A DNA stretch of 37,379 nucleotides from Candidatus Jordarchaeia archaeon. Its GTDB lineage: Archaea; Asgardarchaeota; Jordiarchaeia; Jordiarchaeales; Jordiarchaeaceae. The notes beneath the pieces were generated by a model, which saw only the letters and a program-made list of their open reading frames with translations, ran no database searches and was not told where the DNA came from. The DNA is taken from assembly GCA_029856435.1 (NCBI GenBank), contig JAHQXB010000014.1:1-37379 (forward strand), written 5' to 3'. Shown piece by piece: positions 24,738 through 33,130 of this stretch; positions within the stretch are counted from its first letter, which is position 1; each line of letters starts with the position of its first letter. The position numbers and the translations under genes are program-made.

Positions 24738-25577
24738 TTGTGTCAATATTGTGTTGAACATGGTCAGGGTACTAAATGGTATTTGAATCCTAAGAATTTG
24801 AATCTTAAGAAGGCGTGGGAAGATGCTAACGTTAGATCAGTTTTGGAGTCTCTGGCACTCGGTGGGCCCAAGGCGCTGGTTGAAACCATAGCTTCTGTGA
24901 ACGCCCTAGTTGAGGAGCTACCCTACTCCAAAGACGCGTTAGAGGCACTAAATAAAATGTCTGAGGGGGCTAACGGTGGACAAGTGGTTCCCCTAGAAGA
25001 CACAATCCAAATTCTAAAGACTCCTCAGAAGTTCGACATGAAAATAGGGTTAACCTACTGTGCCTGCAGAAAACAGTGGGGGGGACAAAACAAAATGGTC
25101 TGCATGCACTTTGAACCATTCTGCGACCTTCTAAAAAAGTCCCAGGGCACCCTATCCAAATATGATAGATACATCACACCCGAGGAAGCCATAGAACTCT
25201 GCAAAGACTGCTACAAGGAGGGACTCGTGCAGTGGGTTCAATGGTGCTCGATGCCCAACGTAATAGGAATCTGTAACTGCGAATTACCCTACTGCATAGT
25301 GTTCAGAACCAGACTAATTTCAGGCGTGAGAAACGCAGCCATAAAAGGCCACTACATTGCGCAGATTGACCAGAAAAGGTGTGATGGCTGCGGAGGAAGC
25401 CCCCAATGCTTACTAGCATGCAACTTTGGAGCCATAAGGTTCTCAAGACTGGAGCAGTACTCAGTCGTCGACCCCACAATGTGCTTCGGCTGCGGAGTAT
25501 GCAGAGAACGGTGTCCAAACAAGGCCATAAGCCTCATTGATAGGGAAAGCGTGGCAGTGGCAAAGGACCTCTGGTAG
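24738..25577 (+). CDS. [4Fe-4S] dicluster protein with Cys-rich middle
   Basis: 279 aa; TTG start, with GGAGG seven bases upstream (MCQYCVEHGQGTKW). A CxxC begins the protein. A helical region follows, then TYCACRKQW, VCMHFEPFC and GICNCELPYC, and finally two ferredoxin motifs, CDGCGGSPQCLLAC and CFGCGVCRERCP. The second has the standard [4Fe-4S] spacing and the first has an expanded loop. The overall plan resembles the protein at 12634 without its winged helix. It is an electron carrier or redox subunit of an unidentified oxidoreductase. A ferredoxin gene follows 25 bp later. Coding composition turns from G/T-rich to A/C-rich along the gene. Confidence 0.8.
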   Translation: MCQYCVEHGQGTKWYLNPKNLNLKKAWEDANVRSVLESLALGGPKALVETIASVNALVEELPYSKDALEALNKMSEGANGGQVVPLEDTIQILKTPQKFDMKIGLTYCACRKQWGGQNKMVCMHFEPFCDLLKKSQGTLSKYDRYITPEEAIELCKDCYKEGLVQWVQWCSMPNVIGICNCELPYCIVFRTRLISGVRNAAIKGHYIAQIDQKRCDGCGGSPQCLLACNFGAIRFSRLEQYSVVDPTMCFGCGVCRERCPNKAISLIDRESVAVAKDLW

Positions 25578-25602
25578 CTAGAAAGAAAAGGAGGTAGCAA
25601 CT

Positions 25603-25836
25603 TTGAAAAAGTACAACATAGTTGTCGACATGGGGAAGTGTGTGGCACCCCAAAATTGTGACTTGAAATGTATCAAGACTTGTCCTCTTAAAGTATTCGC
25701 TTATTATCCCATTGACACTTCAAGAGAGGACAGCCCAGTTATGATAACTGCGACTTTCCCCTTTTCCTGTAATGGATGCAACCTCTGCGTCGTAGCGTGC
25801 AAGCCAAGAGCCATATCTGTTTCTCCACCCGCGTAG
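25603..25836 (+). CDS. small ferredoxin-like protein
   Basis: 77 aa; TTG start, with GGAGG eight bases upstream. Two Cys clusters are present: CVAPQNCDLKCIKTCP, a spaced variant, and CNGCNLCVVACKP, which is a standard [4Fe-4S] motif. Together they could bind two clusters, although the first has an inserted loop. It follows the dicluster protein in the same operon and probably transfers electrons with it. The gene ends at the border of a diverged MITE-A relative. Confidence 0.75.
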   Translation: MKKYNIVVDMGKCVAPQNCDLKCIKTCPLKVFAYYPIDTSREDSPVMITATFPFSCNGCNLCVVACKPRAISVSPPA

Positions 25837-25955
25837 GACGTGGTTTTGTTCGATTAGTCTCCGAGGAAGTGTTTATAGGGCTTCTTTTCCCATTTAGAAC
25901 CCTAAAATAAAAAATGGAACCGGGTGAGTCTAAATCGTTCTAGCATAGATTCGCC
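25837..25955. repeat. diverged relative of MITE-A (copy 4)
   Basis: It keeps GTTCGATTAGTCTCC, GTGTTTATAGGGCTTCTTTTCCCATTTAG and AAAATGGAACCG in the same order as MITE-A, and pairs with itself: TAGGG/CCCTA, TTCT/AGAA, and the outer GATTAGTCTC with GAGTCTAAATC. The GGTGATG/CATCACC ends are not recognisable, and the sequence is much diverged. The boundaries are approximate. Confidence 0.5.
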
Positions 25956-26273
25956 ATCCCTAAATTGCTGGTAGCCTCCAATTTTCTATTAGGAGTGGTA
26001 AGTACGGGTTCAAGGTGGAAGGGTGACGAAAAGGGGGGTTTCCTACTGGTGGGAGGAAGCCTAACAGTAAAAAGTTAACGCCTTGTTTCCTCGCCCTAGC
26101 AGTAATCTGTCTGTTCGCTGGACTAAACCCCTTACTACATTACATTTAAGCCTGTTTATGGGATGTTAAAACTGCTTCTATTTAGAATAAAGCTTGTTAA
26201 CTTCCAACAGTTAACGTTAAAGAAAAACTATTAAAATTATTATGCCTCAAAAACAGCCATACATATACATGTC

Positions 26274-26420
26274 GTGCAGCCGACTCCAGCCAAAACCCGG
26301 AGTGCGGGAAGTTTGAAAAAGTCCAATGGGGACAGGGCCACAACTAGGAACATTCCCCTACCGAAAGCAGTGGAGATGTGCCTGTCTCACCCGTTCCCCC
26401 GGGCGATAGATTCACAGGAT
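26274..26420 (+). pseudogene. probable tnpB 3' relic / IS605 right-end debris
   Basis: The frame reads GDRATTRNIPLPKAVEMCLSHPFPR, resembling a TnpB C-terminal tail, and the nucleotide stretch CGAAAGCAGTGGAGATGTGC parallels AGAAGCGGTGGAGATGCTGT in the relic at 2146. A C/G-rich run and an inverted repeat follow. No upstream catalytic part is present. The wider interval 25956-27217 has no convincing protein gene. Confidence 0.4.
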
Positions 26421-26578
26421 AATATGTTTTTACCATTGTGTCCTAATAATTTATGGTTTTATCGGTGTTTTTCCTCAATTTTTAATATTTCCATCCCATT
26501 TAAGTGGTGAGAAACAGTTTTTGAGAAGAGCCAAAAAAAGGGCCCAAAAACACGAGATTTTGCGAATCTATCGCCGGG
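26398..26578. repeat. 15-bp inverted repeat flanking about 150 bp
   Basis: CCCGGGCGATAGATTC at 26398-26413 and GAATCTATCGCCGGG at 26564-26578 are inverted repeats with one indel. The AT-rich interior has no ORF. It could be a MITE-like element or the stem of the adjacent transposon end; no target duplication was seen. Confidence 0.5.
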
Positions 26579-27217
26579 AGAAAGCCTCCCCATGAAACCG
26601 AGGAAAAAACCAAGTTACGCGAGGTCGACGCTGGGTCAGAACGGGTTACCTCAATTATAGGTACTTAGTGTAGTTGTTAAGGGAACAGAACATATTTCTT
26701 TCATTGACGGCAATCTTCTTACTTGCAGGCCTCGCAAGTTTCATTTTTTCCATTATTCGCAAGTAGTTCACGATTCTAACCAAGACTTGAAAAAGAGTCC
26801 AAATCAACTGTCAGTTCGAGTAAATGACAGCTTCCCAAATGTTAGACCAGAAAAACCGATAAAAGCCAGTGTTGAGGTATCTTTACAAATAATTAAACAG
26901 TATATTAACATAATTCTCATAGCTAATTGGACGCTTCCCACAAATAGGTTTGGGGATTCTTACTTCCAACCCCGCACAAAGAGCTCTGGAAGCAATGAGT
27001 AAACCGCCTAGTCAGCATGCTCTTCTTGGGGAATGGCTAATTTGTGGCTTAATTTTTTTCTTTCAAAAATTTTTAGCATCTATTCAAAATTTTTTTTATT
27101 ACTATTTAGAAAATTTTAATATTTTCCCCCATTATATGGGTTTAATAGTTTCCTCTGGTAATTGTAGGCTTCCCTGAAAACTTTTATGGTTATGCAGGAT
27201 TGATTTGGTGTGGATGG
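26579..27217. other. intergenic stretch, no gene seen
   Basis: The two short plus-strand ORFs here (26787-27002 and 26950-27177) have no ribosome sites or family motifs and look non-coding. A CTGTCA...TGACAG palindrome occurs near 26808. T-rich, TATA-like sequence at 27090-27140 probably includes the promoter of the flavoprotein gene that follows. Confidence 0.35.
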
Positions 27218-28720
27218 ATGGAAATGTCTGGAAAGTATGATGTAATAGTGGTTGGCGCGGGTCTTGGGGGACTCTCCGCCGCGGCCTCGCTGGCTAAGAA
27301 TGGACAGAAGGTTCTTTTACTAGAGAAACATTATAGGCCTGGCGGCTATGCGGGAAGTTTTGTGCGGGGTAGATTCGAATTCGAAATCGCCTTGCATGAA
27401 CTCTCCGGTCTGAACCTGGACGCTAAACGCGGCTTCTTCTACAAGTATTTGGAAAATCTGGGAATAACAAAGAGGATTGAATTCGTCAAGCTGGACACTG
27501 TTTACCGCTCCGTGTTTTCCGATATGGAGGTAACGGTTCCCGCGGGAAGAGAAGAGGCCGAAGGCGTTTTGGTAGACACCTTTCCCAAAGAGGCTGAAGG
27601 AATAAAACGTTTCATGGCAAGGATGAGCGCCACCAACAGGGCCCTAACCCTAATACAAAGAGGGGAAAGCTTTTCAAACCCCGAAATAAAAGAAAACTTC
27701 CTACCCTACCTAGACAAAACCCTAGCCGACGTCCTACAAAAGGATGTTAAAGACCCTAAAGCCCGGGCAGTCTTATCCCAACTGATGGGCTACTGCGGCC
27801 TGCCCCCATCAGAACTAGCATACGTAATATACGCCATTGTTTATGACACATATATACACCTTGGGGGAGCCCAAATCAAAGGCACATCCCAAAGCCTCGT
27901 CAACGCATTTGTAGATATTATCCAAGAGGCGGATAGCGAAGTTCGAGTCAACTGCGGAGTTAAAAAAATCCTCACCGAAGGCGACAGAGTAACAGGAGTA
28001 GTTACGGAAAATGGCGAAACCTTCCTCTCAGACCACATAATCTCAAACGTTAATCCTTTGACAACCTGCGCCAAAATGATTGGCGTAGACAAAGTTCCCA
28101 GTTCCTTTTTTGAAAAACTGCAAACCAAAGAAATCGCCATAGGAACCATGAACGTGTACCTAGGATTAGACGCACCCCACCGAGAACTGGGAATAGATGA
28201 ATTCGAAATATTCTTTAACGCAGGCTACGACTTCGACGCAGCTTGGGCAAAAAGTAGAGTCAGTCTAGAACCCGCAGACTTCGCCCTAGCTACCTACAAT
28301 GTTGCATACCCGGAAGCCTCTCCCCCAGGAACCACAGCTGCAGTCATCACCACTCTAAGCTACGCCCAACCCTGGTACAAAGTTCCCCCCTCAGAATACG
28401 TAGACACCAAGAACAGGATGGGCGAAAAACTACTAAATAAATTGGAAAGATTCTATCCCGGAGTCAGAGAGCACATAGAGGTCATTGAAGTATCCACACC
28501 CCTAACAAACATGCGCTACACGGGAAATCTCGGAGGCTCCATCCTTGGAACCCCCTACAGCCCAAACAACATATTTGGAAACCGCCTACCCCAACAAGGA
28601 CCCTTAAAAGGACTTTACTTTGCCGGAGCATGGACCCAAATAGGAGGAGGATTCCAAACCTGCATCATGTCCGGTATGTTAGCCGCACAAACGGTAATGG
28701 CTCAACTAATGAAAAAGTAG
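27218..28720 (+). CDS. phytoene desaturase-like FAD oxidoreductase 1
   Basis: About 500 aa, starting at ATG 27218 or ATG 27224 (MSGKYDVIVV). An N-terminal dinucleotide fold has VVGAGLGGLSAAASLAKNGQKVLLLEKHYRPGGYAGSF. The C-terminal FAD motif is GLYFAGAWTQIGGGFQTCIMSGMLAAQ. The layout is that of the CrtI/CrtISO/retinol-saturase group (COG1233), which desaturates, saturates or isomerises isoprenoid chains. An archaeal isoprenoid lipid or quinone is a possible substrate. Two relatives follow in the same direction: a dead copy at 28733 and an intact one at 30687. Synonymous codon choice moves from G/T-ending to A/C-ending partway through the gene. Confidence 0.85.
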   Translation: MEMSGKYDVIVVGAGLGGLSAAASLAKNGQKVLLLEKHYRPGGYAGSFVRGRFEFEIALHELSGLNLDAKRGFFYKYLENLGITKRIEFVKLDTVYRSVFSDMEVTVPAGREEAEGVLVDTFPKEAEGIKRFMARMSATNRALTLIQRGESFSNPEIKENFLPYLDKTLADVLQKDVKDPKARAVLSQLMGYCGLPPSELAYVIYAIVYDTYIHLGGAQIKGTSQSLVNAFVDIIQEADSEVRVNCGVKKILTEGDRVTGVVTENGETFLSDHIISNVNPLTTCAKMIGVDKVPSSFFEKLQTKEIAIGTMNVYLGLDAPHRELGIDEFEIFFNAGYDFDAAWAKSRVSLEPADFALATYNVAYPEASPPGTTAAVITTLSYAQPWYKVPPSEYVDTKNRMGEKLLNKLERFYPGVREHIEVIEVSTPLTNMRYTGNLGGSILGTPYSPNNIFGNRLPQQGPLKGLYFAGAWTQIGGGFQTCIMSGMLAAQTVMAQLMKK

Positions 28721-28732
28721 GGAGAAACCACC

Positions 28733-29573
28733 ATTTCTGAGAAGTATGACGCCATAGTTATTGGTGCGGGTATGGGGGAACTCTCTGCTGCCGCCACTCT
28801 AGCCAGTAATAGGCAGAGTGTTTTGCTGCTGGAAAAACATTATAGGCCTGGTGGGTACGCGGGAAGTTTTGTGCGGGGTAGATTCGAATTCGAAACCGCC
28901 CTCCATGTACTATCCGGATTGGATTTAGAGGGAAAAACGTGGCTCACTCTACAGGAATTTTGAGAGCCTTGGAATCACGAAAAGGGTGGACTTGAAGGTG
29001 GACAATTTTTAAGCTGTTTATCCAGATATGAAGATCACAGTGCCAGCCAACCGGGAGGCTGCGGAAGAAGTTTTGGTGGACGTGTCTCCCCATGAGTTGG
29101 AGGGAATAAAGTGTTTCTTGGACAGAATGGCGGCTACAAACAGGACCTTGGCATTGTTAACCCGCACGGGAGACATTTCTCAGAAGGAGATTAAAGAGGA
29201 CTTTCTTACTTGCCGAGAAAAAACTCTGGCCGACGTTCTGCATATCGATGTGAAGGATCCTTAAGGCTCGTGCCGTGTTATCCCACATTATGGGATATTT
29301 TGGTTTGCCACCCTCCCAAGTTTCGTACATAGTGTGTGCGATTGCTTATGATACTCTTCTGAGATAGGGAATAACGCAGGTTAAGGGCACCTCCCAGACT
29401 CTATCCAACGCCTTCGTGGATATCATTGAGGAAAAGAGTAGCGAGGTTAGGCTCAGCCGTGGAGTTAAAAGAATCCTCACCGAAGGCCGAGTGAAAGGAA
29501 TGCTAACCGAAAACGATGAAAAAATATTTTTAGACTACATCGTTTCAAACGTTAAACCGTTGTTGGATAGTTA
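28733..29573 (+). pseudogene. decayed third phytoene desaturase-like copy
   Basis: The reading frames follow the paralogues: KYDAIVIGAGMGELSAAATLAS, HYRPGGYAGSFVRGRF, then a stop near 28961, frameshifts, ITVPANREAAEEVLVD and further stops, ending at VSNVKPLLDS. The start is an ATT instead of ATG/GTG, one FAD-loop Gly has become Glu (GMGEL), and the last 220 or so residues are gone. About 37 bases around GCGGGAAGTTTTGTGCGGGG are identical to the copy at 27218, so the duplication or gene conversion was recent. The break coincides with the IS605 right end at 29591. Confidence 0.85.
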
Positions 29574-29590
29574 ACATTTTATGACTATCC

Positions 29591-29834
29591 GTTCCACCTC
29601 GGCCCTGAAGCCGGGAGATTCTGCTTCTAAGGTTTTCATAGGCTCTGTGTTCATTGCCCTTTTTTTAGGCTTCCACTTCACTCCACCTATAGGAGCAGGG
29701 GCAGTGCCACCAGCCCGTTAACCTCGCCTCCATGGAGGCTAGCTATATTTAAGATTATGACGGCACCGGCATTGGAACTTATTGACAATTCATCCCATGG
29801 TTAAAACCGTAGGCTTTCTTGTGGCTGCGACTTG
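29591..29834 (-). mobile_element. solo IS605-type right end, copy 3
   Basis: The third copy of the unit, with the same internal order as those at 8606 and 21632. It has more stops in the TnpB-tail frame (ISSNAGAVIILNIASLHGGEV, then breaks). The right-end hairpin is altered (GGCTTCAGGGCC). It abuts the truncated flavoprotein pseudogene, so the insertion may have caused that truncation. Confidence 0.65.
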
Positions 29835-29895
29835 GTAAAAAGGGGATACAGTGTGAATCTACTGGCTACAGGCTCCTCTCATAAATAGCGGTAGA

Positions 29896-30524
29896 TCAGT
29901 GTTTCTGAAGCACTTTATTCACGATGAATTTTTTCATGTTGTGAGTGTATAAGGCATAGAGAAAAGCGGTGAATAGTATCAACAAGAACAAAACTGACGC
30001 GATAGACTCCTCCCATAGCATAATGAAATGCAACAATATGCCAATTGAAAGCAAGGATCCAATTATGGATAATGTGGGATTTAGGATAACGCTTTTCCTT
30101 TTTTGTGCCTTTCTTTAATAGAGACACCACCAGCCGTTTCTCATCACCATACCGCTCATATTCCTTAACACCCCTTAATAAACTGACAAGTTGGAGAGCT
30201 CAACTGAAAAAGGGTAAAAAGCGCCTAGGAAACTATAAAAACAACAATTAATAGCATTGAGAAAGGAGTGATTGCGGGATATACTGCAAAATTGGTAAAA
30301 GGTGCCGAGAGATGAACCAACCTTAAACCCATAGGGGAGAAATAACAAACAACCCAACTAGTTACTGGGGGTGCAGACTCCAGAATCAAAATGAAAACCC
30401 ATCTGGGGAAATGCAAATAAAAGGCAATAATAAGAGTCACAGAAATGGGTATAACCACAAGAAGCAATGTTAGTAAACGCCCCATATAGACCGTTTTTAT
30501 ATCCATATTTTCCCAACCAAACAT
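29896..30524 (-). pseudogene. frameshifted membrane-protein gene
   Basis: Pieces of one membrane protein in different frames. The 5' part starts at ATG 30524 with GGTGA upstream (MFGWENMDIKTVYMG) and has three or four hydrophobic spans, ending at 30225 (VVFIVS). A middle piece (KEYERYGDEKRLVVSLLKKGTKKE) is in another frame. A third frame then gives KSVILNPTLSIIGSLLSIGILL and a final span ending at the stop 29896-29898 (KFIVNKVLQKH). Together the pieces span about 209 codons. The last shift lies at runs of A and G that are prone to slippage or sequencing error. No family is recognised. The track lists only its fragments. Confidence 0.55.
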
Positions 30525-30686
30525 ATTTCTCACCCCTTTAAATTTCACAATTTAATACAATAAAATAAAGATTTATAACGCAGCGGACGCTAATTAATGA
30601 ACAATCCGTGAAACAAAATACTAACGTGTTTCTCGCAATTTTGGGAATATTACCAGTTTGTGAATTAAAAGTTTGGAGTAGTGGAA

Positions 30687-32189
30687 ATGTTTGAAAAGTT
30701 TGATGTGGTAGTGGTCGGCGCGGGTCTTGGAGGCCTCTCTGCCGCAGCTACCCTTGTCAAGAGTGGACAGAAAGTGCTTCTATTGGAGAAGCATTATAGG
30801 GCTGGTGGTTATGCGGGTAGTTTTGTGCGGGGCAGATTTGAGTTTGACATTGCACTCCATCAAATCTCGGGTTTAGACTTGGTGGGTAAACGTGGTTTTC
30901 TTTATCGAAACCTTGAGAGTTTAGGTGTGACAAAGAGGGTGGAGTTCGTACGTCTTCTCAATGTTTACCGCTCCGTCTTCCCAGATTTGGATATCACCCT
31001 TCCTGTGGGGAGGGAGAGTGCTGAGGGAGTTTTGTTGGACACTTTTCCCAAAGAATCGGAGGGGATAACCCGCTTTTTGGACAGGGTGGAGGCTACCAGT
31101 AGGGCTTTGGGTATGCTGCAACGCGGAGCGGGCTCAGAGGAGGAAAAAAAGTATGTTAAGGAGAACTTTTTTGCCTATAAGGATAAAACTTTGGCAGAAG
31201 TTCTTAATGGAGATGTTGGGGATCCTAAGGCCCGGGCGGTGATAGCTCAAATTTTCGCTTATTTTGGTCTGCCGCCTTCAAGGGTTTCCTACCTAATTTA
31301 TGCTTTGGGTTGGGGTGACTATTTGCGTTATGGGGGTGCTCAGGTCAAAGGCACATCTCAGATGCTTGCCAACGCTTTTGTGGATATTGTTCAGGAGATG
31401 GATGGCGAGGTTAGATTCAACTGCGGAGTCAAAAAGATACTTACAAGGGGAGGAAGGGTAACTGGTGTGGTAACCGAGAAGGGTGAAAAAATAGAAGCTC
31501 CCTATGTAATTTCAAATGTGAATCCCATAACCACCTGTGCCCAAATGATTGGAGTGGACAAGTGTCCTGACTCATTTTTCAAAGCATTGCAGACCAAGGA
31601 AATTGCCATTGGTTCATGCTGCGTCTACATGGGGTTAGATGCTCCTCATGGGGAGCTGGGAATAAGTGATTTTGAAATATTCATAAACTCAAGTTACGAT
31701 TTTGAATCCTTCTGGGACAGGCTTAAGACCAGCGTTGAACCCGCAGACTTCGGATTAGCATGCTATAATTTAGCCTATCAAGACGCCTCACCCCCAGGCA
31801 CCTCAATTGTAGTACTTACAACCACAAGCTATGCTGAACCTTGGTACAAAGTTTCCCCCGCTGAATACGTGGAGACTAAGAATAGGGTTGCAGATATAAT
31901 GTTGGAGAGAACAGAGAAGATCTTTCCGGGGATAAGGAAGCACATAGAGGTTATCGAAGTGTCAACCCCTCTAACCAACATGAGGTACACTGGTAATCCC
32001 GGTGGCTCAATCTATGGGTGGCCCTATTCTCCTAAAGAGAGCATTATGTACCGTTTACCACAAGAGGGACCTTTTAAGGGGCTCTTTTTTGCGGGAGCCT
32101 GGACCCAGATAGGGGGAGGATTCCAGCCCTGTATCATGTCGGGATTGATGGCTGCACAAAGGGTAATATCTGAGCTCACAAAGAAATGA
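30687..32189 (+). CDS. phytoene desaturase-like FAD oxidoreductase 2
   Basis: 500 aa; ATG 30687 has GGAG eight bases upstream (the track uses a GTG six bases earlier). It has the same FAD/NAD(P) architecture as the gene at 27218: VVVGAGLGGLSAAATLVKSGQKVLLLEKHYRAGGYAGSF at the N-terminus and GLFFAGAWTQIGGGFQPCIMSGLMAAQ at the C-terminus. Most of the protein is alignable with that paralogue. It is probably active on an isoprenoid-like substrate; the substrate is unknown. Unlike the first paralogue, its codons stay G/T-rich through the middle. Confidence 0.85.
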   Translation: MFEKFDVVVVGAGLGGLSAAATLVKSGQKVLLLEKHYRAGGYAGSFVRGRFEFDIALHQISGLDLVGKRGFLYRNLESLGVTKRVEFVRLLNVYRSVFPDLDITLPVGRESAEGVLLDTFPKESEGITRFLDRVEATSRALGMLQRGAGSEEEKKYVKENFFAYKDKTLAEVLNGDVGDPKARAVIAQIFAYFGLPPSRVSYLIYALGWGDYLRYGGAQVKGTSQMLANAFVDIVQEMDGEVRFNCGVKKILTRGGRVTGVVTEKGEKIEAPYVISNVNPITTCAQMIGVDKCPDSFFKALQTKEIAIGSCCVYMGLDAPHGELGISDFEIFINSSYDFESFWDRLKTSVEPADFGLACYNLAYQDASPPGTSIVVLTTTSYAEPWYKVSPAEYVETKNRVADIMLERTEKIFPGIRKHIEVIEVSTPLTNMRYTGNPGGSIYGWPYSPKESIMYRLPQEGPFKGLFFAGAWTQIGGGFQPCIMSGLMAAQRVISELTKK

Positions 32190-32273
32190 GACATCTACTA
32201 TACTATTTTTCCGCAGTTACGTTTGGCTCACAGCCTTTTTGGTTGGTTGTGTTTGTTCGTTTTTTTGTTTGTT

Positions 32274-32852
32274 TTACCATACTTTTCCTTTGTATTCGCT
32301 TATCATGGGGCAGCCTAGGCATCTTTTTTCTTGGTGTTTCTTGCAGTCGGCGCAGTTGATTTCTAGCCCGCAGAAGGGTCTATCAACAATTTTTACCTTC
32401 ATCTGGTAGGGCAGGTTTAGCTCTTTTGCGGCGGATATTATGATGTTGAATTGTATTTCTTTGACTTCTTTTAGTGGTCCTAGGTGGCACTCGACTATTG
32501 ATTCAAGTGTGGGTATGTCTTCTCCTATTAGAAATAGGAGGACGTTGCTTTTCCCGGAAACCACGTAGCCGTTGAGGAAATATGGGCAATTTTGGAAAAT
32601 TGACAGTATTTTTGCGCTGTCGATGGTGGATACGTCAACTTTAGCTATGTTGAGTCCCAGCTTTAAGGGGTTTACCCCGCAAATTTTGCGGAATACTCCC
32701 ATCTCCTTTAGTTTCCTTAGTCTCATAGCTACTGAGGGCTGGGACAGGTTAATAATTTCTGCAATCTGTTCCTGGGGGATTTCGGGATCCTCGCTTAGGA
32801 GTGTTAGTATCTCCCGATCCTTATCATCCAACTTAAAAATATGCTCTTCCAT
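32274..32852 (-). CDS. Lrp/AsnC-type regulator with C-terminal Cys cluster
   Basis: About 192 aa, from ATG 32852 (the track uses a GTG two codons earlier). Residues 8-60 are an AsnC-type helix-turn-helix (KLDDKDREILTLLSEDPEIPQEQIAEIINLSQPSVAMRLRKLKEMGV). An effector-like alpha/beta part follows (SGKSNVLLFLIGEDIPTLESIVECHLGP). The end is unusual: RPFCGLEINCADCKKHQEKRCLGCPM carries five Cys in a C-x6-C-x2-C-x8-C-x2-C arrangement, which could hold zinc or an iron-sulfur cluster. It converges with the flavoprotein gene at 30687, which makes that gene a possible but unproven target. Confidence 0.82.
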   Translation of the reverse strand: MEEHIFKLDDKDREILTLLSEDPEIPQEQIAEIINLSQPSVAMRLRKLKEMGVFRKICGVNPLKLGLNIAKVDVSTIDSAKILSIFQNCPYFLNGYVVSGKSNVLLFLIGEDIPTLESIVECHLGPLKEVKEIQFNIIISAAKELNLPYQMKVKIVDRPFCGLEINCADCKKHQEKRCLGCPMISEYKGKVW

Positions 32853-33093
32853 TTTCACCTAATAATGAAGTCATAGCGTATTTATAAGAATATTGCGCAA
32901 ATCCTTTTTCTACTTATAATTTATAGGTTAGAGGGGGGAAACTTGAATAAATTATAATAATCAACTTTATTAAATATTTAACTATTAAATAAAATAGAAA
33001 AAATAAATATATTAATTCAAAGCAAAAAAATGTGAACAATACCCATTTGGGAGAGCACACATGGAGGAGGAAACCAAAACTCCAAACAGGAAA

Positions 33094-33130
33094 AGGAGAA
33101 TCCCCCAAAACTGGGAGGAGGGATTCTCCT
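33094..33130. repeat. 11-bp perfect inverted repeat
   Basis: AGGAGAATCCC and GGGATTCTCCT are separated by 15 bases. They lie in the 600-bp gap 32859-33460, which contains no supported gene; the ORFs there on both strands have no start signals. Several GGAGG/CCTCC-type short repeats surround it, so the stretch may be a structured transcript or terminator region. Confidence 0.45.

Noticed and set aside
25303-25648. Minus-strand ORFs over the iron-sulfur gene
   Set aside because: Shadows of the strongly coding plus-strand frame with Cys motifs.
471-25955. The recurring units as a CRISPR array
   Set aside because: Copies are kilobases apart, have terminal inverted repeats and, in the best case, a target duplication; there are no regular spacers and no cas genes.
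26787-27177. Two plus-strand ORFs before the flavoprotein gene
   Set aside because: AT-rich, no start signals, no family motif.
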